DNA of 6,252 bases. Origin: an uncultured Ruminococcus sp. GTDB taxonomy: Bacteria; Bacillota; Clostridia; Oscillospirales; CAG-272. The stretch spans positions 1 to 6,252 of the forward strand of contig CACXBN010000279.1 of the NCBI GenBank assembly GCA_902765885.1, in the 5' to 3' direction. A program made the position numbers and the translations under genes. The notes under the pieces were generated by a model. It was given only the letters and a program-made list of their open reading frames with translations, made no database searches and was not told where the DNA came from. Shown one piece after another: positions 1 through 6,252 of this stretch (its first letter is position 1; each line of letters begins with the position of its first letter).

Positions 1-175
1 ACCGACCGCAAGGACGGGAAAGATACTCGCGGCGACCCCGATGGGAAGATTCGGCAACAGCGAAACCGAGCTTTCGGGAGCCGTGCTTTTCCTTCTTAAT
101 AATGAAGCAGCAAGCTTCATTACGGGGGTAACTATTCCGATAGACGGCGGTTTCTCCGCATATTCAGGTGTATGA
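1..175 (+). CDS. SDR-family D-mannonate oxidoreductase (fructuronate reductase-like), C-terminal part
   Basis: This is the last 57 residues of a protein whose start lies before the window; it is read in the frame beginning at base 2 and stops with TGA at 173-175. The visible part holds a TPMGRFG segment, a helix rich in Leu/Phe, then ITGVTIPIDGGFSAYSGV at the end. TG-x(5)-DGG is the usual C-terminal signature of short-chain dehydrogenases, and the FSAYSGV tail is what I know from the SDR type of D-mannonate oxidoreductase, which reduces D-fructuronate to D-mannonate with NAD(P)H in the cytoplasm. The Rossmann fold and catalytic Ser-Tyr-Lys lie upstream and cannot be checked. A UxaE-type epimerase later in the block, which would make fructuronate, supports the role. 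Other sugar or polyol SDRs remain possible. The SDR family is near certain, the substrate likely. Confidence 0.82.
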   Translation, partial: PTARTGKILAATPMGRFGNSETELSGAVLFLLNNEAASFITGVTIPIDGGFSAYSGV

Positions 176-180
176 TTCAG

Positions 181-186
181 AAAGGA
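181..186 (+). promoter_or_regulatory. Ribosome binding site that sets the kinase start
   Basis: AAAGGA lies nine bases before the ATG at 196. The earlier in-frame ATG at 172, which overlaps the upstream TGA as ATGA, has only AGGTG directly against it, too close to work as a Shine-Dalgarno site. The site therefore favours the 196 start, although coupled initiation at 172 cannot be excluded. Confidence 0.6.
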
Positions 187-195
187 CAAGACAAA

Positions 196-1266
196 ATGGG
201 ACAGAGAAAGATAAAATATGCAATCGCATCACCGACAAGCATGGGACTTCGCATTACTCCCCAGGACAGAATGGCTGTTCATAACAGCAATCTGTTTTAT
301 CTTCAGGCAACATCCGCTGAAAGCAATGTGCTCAATGTTTCATCATCACTCGGAAAAGAATGTCTCGTGCTGACAAAATTCGTAGAAGGAAGCCCTATGG
401 CAGCTTTTATAAAATCTCAGCTCAGGGCAAGAAACATAAGGTACGAAGGACTTGATGTTCCTCAGGGAGGGCCATGGGGATACAGACATCAGTTCAATAT
501 AGCTGACTCAGGATTTGGCCTCAGAGCTCCCAGAGTTTGGAATGACAGGGCAGGAGAAGTAGGACGTACCCTCTCCGCGTCTGATTTTGATCTTGACAGG
601 ATTTTCGGGGAAGAAGGTGTAGGCATTCTTCACCTCTCCGGCCTTATAGCCGCAATGAGTCAGGAAACGACACGTGCTTGTCTTGATATAGCTAAGGCAG
701 CCAAGAAGTACGGAACACTGATCAGTTTTGACCTCAATTACAGAGCTACCTTCTGGAAGGGCAGAGAGCAGGAACTGTCGGAAGCTTTCCATGAAATAGC
801 CTCCATCACTGATATACTGATCGGAAATGAAGAAGACTTCCAGCTCTGTCTGGGCTTCCAGGGCCCTGAATCCGGCGGCAAAGAACTGGGGAGCAAAATT
901 GACAGATTCAAAGTCATGATAGAGCAGGTAAGAGAAAAATACCCGCAGGCTATGGCATATGCCACTACACTCCGCCAGGTGATTTCCGCGAATGAACACC
1001 TTTGGGGAGCAATCCTCTGGACAGGAGGAAAATGGTATGTTGAGGAGCCGAGACCGATTCAGGTCCTTGACCGCATAGGAGGAGGAGACGGATTCTCAGG
1101 CGGATTGCTTTACGCCGTTCTTAAGGAGTGGCCTGCAGAAAAATGGCTCCAGTTCGGATGGGCATGCGGTGCTCTTGCTGCATCAAGTCTGAATGACTAT
1201 GCGGAGCCCGTTGATGAAAAGCAGGTTTGGGATATATATAATGGAAATGCCAGAGTGCAGAGATAG
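196..1266 (+). CDS. PfkB (ribokinase-like) sugar-acid kinase; KDG kinase or gluconate kinase
   Basis: A 356-residue cytoplasmic ATP-dependent kinase. The start at 196 is preferred over 172 (364 residues) because of the AAAGGA site at 181-186. The PfkB fold is shown by FDLNYR at residues 178-183, NEED at 211-214 and the anion-hole and catalytic-base motif GGGD at 295-298, with Asp298 the expected base, followed by GFSGG. These resemble 2-keto-3-deoxygluconate kinases. The N-terminal half is less typical: the Gly-Gly of the usual substrate-side GG-x-x-x-N motif is replaced in the ATSAESN stretch (Asn44 kept), and a long segment around YRHQFNIADSGFG (96-108) and NDRAGE (116-121) is particular to this subgroup. 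The next gene, gnd, starts 11 bases downstream and uses 6-phosphogluconate, so a gluconate 6-kinase role is attractive. Family certain; substrate an inference, with 2-keto-3-deoxygluconate the standard alternative. Confidence 0.88.
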   Translation: MGQRKIKYAIASPTSMGLRITPQDRMAVHNSNLFYLQATSAESNVLNVSSSLGKECLVLTKFVEGSPMAAFIKSQLRARNIRYEGLDVPQGGPWGYRHQFNIADSGFGLRAPRVWNDRAGEVGRTLSASDFDLDRIFGEEGVGILHLSGLIAAMSQETTRACLDIAKAAKKYGTLISFDLNYRATFWKGREQELSEAFHEIASITDILIGNEEDFQLCLGFQGPESGGKELGSKIDRFKVMIEQVREKYPQAMAYATTLRQVISANEHLWGAILWTGGKWYVEEPRPIQVLDRIGGGDGFSGGLLYAVLKEWPAEKWLQFGWACGALAASSLNDYAEPVDEKQVWDIYNGNARVQR

Positions 1267-1277
1267 GAGTAATAAAC

Positions 1278-2729
1278 ATGAAAAAAGCTGATATAGGTCT
1301 TATAGGACTCGCCGTAATGGGCGAAAACCTTGTAATGAATATGGAGTCCAAAGGATTCACGGTTGCCGTATTCAACCGTACTACATCCAAGGTGGATGCT
1401 TTTGTCAACGGAAGAGCTCTCGGGAAAAACATTATAGGATGCCATAGTCTTGATGAACTTATCGCAAATCTTGAAAAGCCTCGTAAAGTGTTTATGATGG
1501 TTAAGGCGGGCGAAGCTGTTGACAATATGATCGAACAGCTGTTGCCGCTTCTTGAAGACGGTGACATAATCATAGACGGCGGAAACTCACATTTCCCGGA
1601 TACCATCCGCAGAACAGCATATGTTGAATCAAAGGGCAAACTGTATGTCGGTACCGGCGTTTCCGGCGGAGAAGAGGGGGCGCTCAAGGGACCATCCATG
1701 ATGCCCGGAGGATCTCCTGCAGCATGGCCTTATGTAAAACCGATATTCCAGGCTATCTGCGCAAAGGTTGAGGACGGAAGTCCGTGCTGCGACTGGGTCG
1801 GAGAGAACGGAGCAGGACATTTTGTTAAAATGGTTCATAACGGAATCGAGTACGGCGATATGCAGCTCATTTGCGAAGCTTATCAGCTTATGCGTGATCT
1901 TCTCGGCCTGAGTGCTGATGAAATGCACGAAATATTCACCGAATGGAACAAGACAGAACTCGACTCGTATCTTATCGAAATTACCAGAGACATCCTGGGA
2001 TACAAAGACACGGACGGTTCGCCGCTTGTTGAAAACATTCTTGATACCGCGGGACAGAAGGGAACCGGAAAGTGGACCGGGATAGCAGCACTTGACGAGG
2101 GCGTTCCGCTCACGCTCATAGGTGAAGCAGTATTTGCGCGCTGCCTGTCTGCAATGAAGGAAGAAAGAGTGGTCGCAGCCGGTACATTCAAGAGAACGAT
2201 TCCCGAATTCAAGGGAGACCGCAAGGAATTTATAGAATCAATCCGTCAGGCTCTGTTTGCATCCAAGATAATATCGTATGCTCAGGGATATACGCTTATG
2301 CGCACTGCTGCTGAACACTATTCATGGAATCTCAATTATGGCGGAATCGCACTCATGTGGAGAGGCGGATGCATAATCCGTTCTGTATTCCTCGGAAAAA
2401 TCAAAGAGGCATATGACAAAGATCCTGATTTGAAGAATCTCCTTCTTGATCCGTATTTCAAGGAAACCATAGAAAAACTTGTTCCCGCATGGCGTAAAGT
2501 TGCCGCTACTGCACTTGAGTACGGTGTTCCTGCCCCTGCTATGACGTCAGCTCTCAGCTATTTTGACGGATATACAACAGAACGTCTCCCTGCAAACCTT
2601 CTCCAGGCTCAGAGAGACTATTTCGGAGCACACACATATGAAAGACTCGATTCTCCGAGAGGTCAGTTCTTCCACACAAACTGGACAGGACACGGTGGCA
2701 ATACTGCCGCATCAACATACAATGCATGA
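1278..2729 (+). CDS. gnd: 6-phosphogluconate dehydrogenase, decarboxylating
   Basis: A 483-residue cytoplasmic enzyme of the oxidative pentose phosphate pathway, turning 6-phosphogluconate into ribulose-5-phosphate and CO2 with reduction of NADP+. Features run in the expected order: nucleotide-binding GLAVMGENL at 10-18, NRT at 33-35 (the type usually linked to NADP rather than NAD), IIDGGNS at 98-104, the substrate loop VSGGEEGA at 128-135, the catalytic stretch KMVHNGIEY with Lys184, His187, Asn188 and Glu191, and QKGTGKWT at 260-267. The C-terminal tail with FHTNWTGHGG is that of the long, dimeric form; length is normal and no key residue is missing. The start is supported by TAGGAG at 1264-1269, which includes the kinase stop codon. 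No glucose-6-phosphate dehydrogenase gene is seen here, so the substrate is probably fed from gluconate by the kinase just upstream. Confidence 0.97.
   Translation: MKKADIGLIGLAVMGENLVMNMESKGFTVAVFNRTTSKVDAFVNGRALGKNIIGCHSLDELIANLEKPRKVFMMVKAGEAVDNMIEQLLPLLEDGDIIIDGGNSHFPDTIRRTAYVESKGKLYVGTGVSGGEEGALKGPSMMPGGSPAAWPYVKPIFQAICAKVEDGSPCCDWVGENGAGHFVKMVHNGIEYGDMQLICEAYQLMRDLLGLSADEMHEIFTEWNKTELDSYLIEITRDILGYKDTDGSPLVENILDTAGQKGTGKWTGIAALDEGVPLTLIGEAVFARCLSAMKEERVVAAGTFKRTIPEFKGDRKEFIESIRQALFASKIISYAQGYTLMRTAAEHYSWNLNYGGIALMWRGGCIIRSVFLGKIKEAYDKDPDLKNLLLDPYFKETIEKLVPAWRKVAATALEYGVPAPAMTSALSYFDGYTTERLPANLLQAQRDYFGAHTYERLDSPRGQFFHTNWTGHGGNTAASTYNA
2722..2729 (+). other. gnd / HAD coding overlap (probable translational coupling)
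   Basis: The last eight bases of gnd, including its TGA at 2727-2729, are also the start of the HAD gene (ATG at 2722). The preceding 20 bases hold no AGGAG-like site; the nearest purine-rich patch (GGTGG, about 2693-2697) is too far away. Ribosomes finishing gnd probably restart here, tying HAD output to Gnd. Confidence 0.6.
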
Positions 2730-3555
2730 TATAAAGCTTATAGCTCTGGATCTTGACGGGACACTGCTGGACTCCGAAAAAAGGCTGTCTGAAACAAACA
2801 GGGCAGCTCTTGAAAGAGCTGCAGCCGAAGGAGTCCATATCGTACCGACTACAGGAAGATTTTATTCCGCCATGCCGGAAAATATCCGTTCGCTTCCTTT
2901 TGTTCGCTACGTGATAGTAATAAACGGTGCAGGAATATTTGATCTTGCAGAAGAAAAAGTTCTGTACAGGGCGGAAATGAAATGGGAGCAGGCCGTCAGA
3001 ATTATGGAATATCTTGATACCATGGATGTGATCTATGACTGCTATATGGACAACAGGGCATGGATGAGCGCATCGCTGAAGGAAAAGATAGATGATTTTG
3101 CCCCAAATGAACATTATCGCAGAATGCTTCATGACCTGAGAGAGCCTGTGGATGAGCTTAAAGCATTTATTGCAGAAAAAAAGCAAAGTATCCAGAAGAT
3201 TCAGTTCTTTTTCAAAAATCCTGAAATGCTGGATACTCTGATTGATGATCTTTCCGCGAGATTTCCTGATGAGGCTATTTCGTCGTCCGTATTCAACAAT
3301 ATAGAAATAAATCATAAAAACGCGAACAAGGGCAATGCCATAACCCGTCTTTCGCATATATTGGGGTTCGGAGCAGAAAACGTTATGAGCTTCGGAGACG
3401 GCCTCAATGATCTTCCCATGATATCCGATGCCGGGATAGGCGTTGCCATGGGGAATGCTTCGGATTACATAAAAAAGCATGCCGACTATATCACGGACAC
3501 ATGTGACAATGACGGGGTGGCAAAGGCCATAAGCCATTTTCTCTGGGAGGGCTAA
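2722..3555 (+). CDS. Cof-type HAD phosphatase (HAD-IIB)
   Basis: A 277-residue cytoplasmic Mg-dependent phosphatase of the Cof/YidA-like group. Motif I is DLDGT at 10-14, with Asp10 the nucleophile and Asp12 the general acid/base; motif II is TTGR at 43-46; motif III Lys is Lys203 in NKGNAI; motif IV is GDGLND at 225-230. The stretch between motifs II and III is the C2 cap that sets substrate choice. The ATG at 2722 is chosen because it puts motif I at the N-terminus as in the family; earlier in-frame ATGs at 2563 and 2638 would add residues coded inside gnd. The gene overlaps the end of gnd by 8 bases and has no clear Shine-Dalgarno site, so it is probably translationally coupled to gnd. Such enzymes act on sugar phosphates, flavin or pyridoxal phosphates or damaged metabolites; I cannot name the substrate. 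Its place in the operon suggests a phosphorylated sugar acid or a side product, but that is inference. Confidence 0.93.
   Translation: MHDIKLIALDLDGTLLDSEKRLSETNRAALERAAAEGVHIVPTTGRFYSAMPENIRSLPFVRYVIVINGAGIFDLAEEKVLYRAEMKWEQAVRIMEYLDTMDVIYDCYMDNRAWMSASLKEKIDDFAPNEHYRRMLHDLREPVDELKAFIAEKKQSIQKIQFFFKNPEMLDTLIDDLSARFPDEAISSSVFNNIEINHKNANKGNAITRLSHILGFGAENVMSFGDGLNDLPMISDAGIGVAMGNASDYIKKHADYITDTCDNDGVAKAISHFLWEG
3546..3550 (+). promoter_or_regulatory. Ribosome binding site of the LarA homologue, inside the HAD gene
   Basis: GGAGG lies nine bases before the ATG at 3560 and is embedded in the last codons of the HAD gene. It fixes the start and shows that this gene has its own strong initiation site, unlike the HAD gene before it. 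Confidence 0.7.
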
Positions 3556-3559
3556 AGAA

Positions 3560-4840
3560 ATGCATGATATTTACTTGAAGGCGAAAACGGCAAGAGGACT
3601 TTCAAAAAAAGATATTAAGGCAGCTCTTGTTGAAAGTCTGAAAAACAGAAAACTTAAAAAAGTGCTTATTCTTCCGCCGGATTTCACAAGATACCACTCG
3701 AATGCCGGGTATATCACAAATGTATACTATCATGAACTAACGAATATGGGAGTACATGTTGACATTATGCCTGCTCTCGGCACTCATGTAGCAGTCACCG
3801 AAAGCCAGTGGAATGCCATGTTCGGCGATATTCCGTACGAAAAAATGCTCGTTCACAACTGGAGAACCGATGTTGTGAAACTTGGCGAGGTCCCGACTGA
3901 GTTCGTTAAAGAAATAACAGAAGGACTCTGGACGGAACCGGTAAGCGTGGAAGTCAATAAACTTATCATGGACGAAAGTTATGATCTGATCATATCTCCC
4001 GGACAGGTAGTACCGCATGAGGTTATCGGAATGTCAAACCATGCCAAAAATCTCTTTGTTGGTGTAGGCGGATCGGATATGATAAACAAGTCTCATATGA
4101 TCGGCGCAGTATACGGCATGGAGAGAATGATGGGGAAAGACTACACACCCGTACGGAAACTGTTCGATTACGGTATGGAGCATTTCCTGTCAAAAAGACC
4201 GATTATGTTTGTCCTTACGGTAACAACAGCCCCCGGAGGCAAAATAAAGACTCACGGTGTGTTCATCGGAGAGGGAAGAGAATGTCTTACTAACGCTGTC
4301 AAGCTTGCCCAGCAGAAGAATATAGATTTTGTTCCTCACGGACTCAAAAAATGCGTGGTGTATCTTGATCCCTCGGAATTCAAAAGCACATGGCTGGGAA
4401 ATAAGGCGATATACCGTACGAGAATGGCTATGGCAGACGGGGGGGATCTTATAATCCTTGCTCCGGGTGTTGAGAGATTCGGTGAAGATAATATCGTTGA
4501 CGGCCTTATCCGAAAGTACGGGTACAGAGGACGGATACATACACTTGAGGAATTCAGGAAACCCGAAAACGAAGACCTGAGATCTAACATGGGGGCAGCC
4601 GCCCATCTTATTCACGGATCCTCTGACGGCAGATTCAGCATAACATACGCCGTAAAGAATATTACAAGAGATGAGATTGAGAGCGTCGGATTCAATTCCG
4701 CGGATTATGATGAAATATCAAAGAAATACGACCCCGAAAAACTGTCTTACGGTGTGAATGTGGTTGATGGAGAAGAAATATATTTCATACCGAATCCCGC
4801 ATTGGGACTGTGGATAAACAGAGAAAAGTTTGAGGAATAG
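3560..4840 (+). CDS. LarA-superfamily (DUF2088) nickel-pincer hydroxyacid epimerase, possibly D-gluconate/D-mannonate 2-epimerase
   Basis: A 426-residue LarA homologue. LarA (lactate racemase of Lactiplantibacillus) carries a nickel-pincer nucleotide on Lys184 and uses His108, His174 and His200. Here a PPDFTR segment (Asp41, Arg44) matches the SDHTR region, LGTH gives His76, and His153, Lys163 and His179 have exactly the LarA spacing of 10 and 16 residues. The N-terminal domain (to about 260) and the C-terminal domain with a GGDLIILAPG strand fit the two-domain fold. The Gln-x-x-Lys pair after the IY of LarA is not kept (IYRTR at 284-288), so the substrate pocket differs. The family moves a proton or hydride at C2 of 2-hydroxyacids; gluconate and mannonate differ only at C2, and a D-gluconate 2-epimerase has, as I recall, been reported in it. 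Neighbours that make mannonate and use 6-phosphogluconate support that role. GGAGG at 3546-3550 sets the start, 4 bases after the HAD gene. Cofactor genes larB, larC and larE are not in the window. Confidence 0.85.
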   Translation: MHDIYLKAKTARGLSKKDIKAALVESLKNRKLKKVLILPPDFTRYHSNAGYITNVYYHELTNMGVHVDIMPALGTHVAVTESQWNAMFGDIPYEKMLVHNWRTDVVKLGEVPTEFVKEITEGLWTEPVSVEVNKLIMDESYDLIISPGQVVPHEVIGMSNHAKNLFVGVGGSDMINKSHMIGAVYGMERMMGKDYTPVRKLFDYGMEHFLSKRPIMFVLTVTTAPGGKIKTHGVFIGEGRECLTNAVKLAQQKNIDFVPHGLKKCVVYLDPSEFKSTWLGNKAIYRTRMAMADGGDLIILAPGVERFGEDNIVDGLIRKYGYRGRIHTLEEFRKPENEDLRSNMGAAAHLIHGSSDGRFSITYAVKNITRDEIESVGFNSADYDEISKKYDPEKLSYGVNVVDGEEIYFIPNPALGLWINREKFEE

Positions 4841-4843
4841 GAG
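4839..4843 (+). promoter_or_regulatory. Ribosome binding site of uxaE
   Basis: AGGAG lies nine bases before the ATG at 4853 and shares its first two bases with the TAG of the preceding gene. It confirms the uxaE start and close packing of the operon. Confidence 0.7.
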
Positions 4844-4852
4844 AAACTATTT

Positions 4853-6252
4853 ATGAAGGAAACACTGAAAAAACTTTTGGCTGCAACAAATCTTTATTTA
4901 TATGAAAATTCAGTTGATGAAGCCGAAGGAACCGCATGTGCGATCGTGAAGAACGATCACGAAAAGCTACTCGCAGTAACAGGTTCAAAATCCGACCTGT
5001 TTACCGGTGAAGAAAAAAACGGACTCTTACTGTGCCCGCTCACAAATGAAAACGCAGAGGCGCTTCAAACCATATTCCCTTATACAAAGCCAAAAAGCCA
5101 CAAGGGTCACAGATTCACGATGGGTCTTGGCGACCGTCTGGGGCTTGCGACACCCGGTCACATCCGTGCGCTCAAGGGTTATGATATCTATCCCGTTTTT
5201 GCCCAGCAGTCTATAAGAGAACTTAATCTGACACACAGAACCTTCCGTGATGTTATAAGTGCAGCATCATTCAATGTATTCCAGGAAGGATACAAAGGAG
5301 GTTTCGGAGCCGACGGAGATCATCTTAAGACAAAAGACGAAATAAAGTACGCTCTCGAATCCGGATGCACCATGGTGACTCTCGACTGTTCGGAAAAGAT
5401 TAACACCAAAGCTGCTGCCTTCAGTGATGAAGAAGTTGCATCTGCATATTCTGTTCTTCCGGAGAATGTGAAGAATCACTATGAGGACACATATCTCGGC
5501 AAAGATTTTCCGATTCTTGGAAAAATAAGCGAAGCTGAACTCAGACGATTCGTCATAGTTTTCTGGAAGGCTGTCGATCATGCCATAGAATGCTATAACT
5601 ATATAGATGAAATAAAGACCGTGGATGTGGATTTTGAACTGTCCATAGACGAGACACTTACTATCACCACTCCTGCCGAGCATTTTATCATAGGGAATGA
5701 ACTGCATAGCGCGGGAATCACTCCCATCAGCTGTGCTCCTCACTTTACGGGACAGTTTGAAAAGGGAATTGAATATGCCGGAAATCTTACGGCTTTCGAG
5801 CGTGACTTCAAAGTCCATCAGGAAATAGCGGATCATTTCGGATACAAGTTGTCGCTTCACTCCGGATCCGATAAGTTTGCTGTGTTCTCAACTGTCGCAA
5901 AGGTAACTAAAGGCAATGTACATGTTAAAACCGCAGGTACTAACTGGCTGGAAGCTATGAGAGTGGTCGCGGAAGTAGACCCGTCGCTATATCGCAGAGC
6001 ACACAAATATGCGATAGAACATCGCCCGGAAGCTGAAAAGTATTACCATGTTTCAACAAATGTTTCTGAGATTCCCGACATTGATCTGCAGAATGATGCA
6101 TATCTTCCCGAGTATTTAAACATGCCGGCCTCAAGGCAGACGATTCATATAGCATATGGACTTCTGCTGGATACAGAATGGTTCAGAAACGAGTTTTTCA
6201 GATGCATATTTGACAATGAAGAACTTTACTATACATTCCTTGAAAAACACAT
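4853..6252 (+). CDS. uxaE: Tagaturonate epimerase family protein (UxaE), 3' end cut off by the window
   Basis: The reading frame is open from ATG 4853 to the window end, 466 residues with no stop; only a short C-terminal part is probably missing, as the family runs to roughly 480-500. The start has AGGAG at 4839-4843, overlapping the previous stop codon, nine bases ahead. Recognisable segments are GLGDRLGLATPGH at 91-103, GFGADGDHLKT at 150-160, a HSGSDKF motif at 336-342 and HVKTAGTNWLEA at 357-368, as in the UxaE protein characterised from Thermotoga maritima. UxaE interconverts D-tagaturonate and D-fructuronate, so that galacturonate can enter the glucuronate branch without altronate enzymes. 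The Asp/His-rich motifs probably bind the divalent metal and substrate, but I have not matched them to a structure. Its product is the expected substrate of the SDR whose end opens the window. Recognition is from memory of family motifs, not an alignment. Confidence 0.88.
   Translation, partial: MKETLKKLLAATNLYLYENSVDEAEGTACAIVKNDHEKLLAVTGSKSDLFTGEEKNGLLLCPLTNENAEALQTIFPYTKPKSHKGHRFTMGLGDRLGLATPGHIRALKGYDIYPVFAQQSIRELNLTHRTFRDVISAASFNVFQEGYKGGFGADGDHLKTKDEIKYALESGCTMVTLDCSEKINTKAAAFSDEEVASAYSVLPENVKNHYEDTYLGKDFPILGKISEAELRRFVIVFWKAVDHAIECYNYIDEIKTVDVDFELSIDETLTITTPAEHFIIGNELHSAGITPISCAPHFTGQFEKGIEYAGNLTAFERDFKVHQEIADHFGYKLSLHSGSDKFAVFSTVAKVTKGNVHVKTAGTNWLEAMRVVAEVDPSLYRRAHKYAIEHRPEAEKYYHVSTNVSEIPDIDLQNDAYLPEYLNMPASRQTIHIAYGLLLDTEWFRNEFFRCIFDNEELYYTFLEKH

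Noticed and set aside
2563..2721. N-terminal extension of the HAD protein read from inside gnd
   Set aside because: It would add 53 residues coded in another frame of conserved gnd sequence. The HAD nucleophile motif normally lies within about 10-15 residues of the start, which fits ATG 2722.
2554..3537. Long open frame (327 codons) on the minus strand opposite the HAD gene
   Set aside because: It lies wholly opposite the end of gnd and the HAD gene, which carries all four HAD motifs. Its translation is rich in Cys, His, Tyr and Ile with no recognisable domain, as expected of an antisense shadow.
2721..3571. Identical 12-base string AATGCATGATAT at the start of both the HAD gene (from 2721) and the LarA homologue (from 3559)
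   Set aside because: Both proteins begin Met-His-Asp-Ile, so the match is explained by a short shared coding start. There is no dyad or further similarity on either side to suggest an operator or repeat.
5267..5860. Open frame of 197 codons on the minus strand inside uxaE
   Set aside because: It is antisense to conserved UxaE motifs and has no family features or credible ribosome site.
1..6252. Search for terminators, internal promoters, RNA genes, CRISPR arrays or mobile elements
   Set aside because: Intergenic gaps are 20 bases or less, with no room for such features, and no hairpin followed by a T-run, tandem repeat or transposase was seen by eye.

Overview
The window is a single, tightly packed plus-strand gene block. 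It contains six genes with gaps of 4-20 bases or short overlaps, no visible internal terminator, and no non-coding stretch longer than about 20 bases. The layout suggests one long operon cut at both ends. Base composition is moderate, ATA/AGA/GGA codons are common, and AGGAG-type ribosome sites are strong. These traits and the enzyme set point to an anaerobic plant-polysaccharide or mucin fermenter, with Clostridia (Bacillota), Spirochaetota or a Thermotogota relative as candidates. I cannot fix the phylum from the sequence alone.

Layout: (1) bases 1-175, the 3' end of a short-chain dehydrogenase with a tail like D-mannonate oxidoreductase (fructuronate reductase); (2) 196-1266, a PfkB/ribokinase-fold sugar (acid) kinase; (3) 1278-2729, 6-phosphogluconate dehydrogenase (gnd); (4) 2722-3555, a Cof-type HAD phosphatase overlapping the end of gnd; (5) 3560-4840, a LarA/DUF2088 homologue keeping the nickel-pincer catalytic residues; (6) 4853 to the window end, a tagaturonate epimerase (UxaE family), truncated by the window edge.

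Read together, the genes suggest a coherent hexuronate route that does not need mannonate dehydratase, KDG kinase or KDPG aldolase. In it, D-tagaturonate goes to D-fructuronate (UxaE), then D-mannonate (SDR), then D-gluconate by C2 epimerisation (LarA homologue). D-gluconate is then phosphorylated to 6-phosphogluconate (PfkB kinase) and decarboxylated to ribulose-5-phosphate, CO2 and NADPH (Gnd). Every step but the kinase and LarA substrates follows from strong family recognition. Those two substrates are inferred from context. The HAD protein has no assigned step. A conventional alternative is that the kinase acts on 2-keto-3-deoxygluconate and the LarA homologue on some other hydroxyacid.
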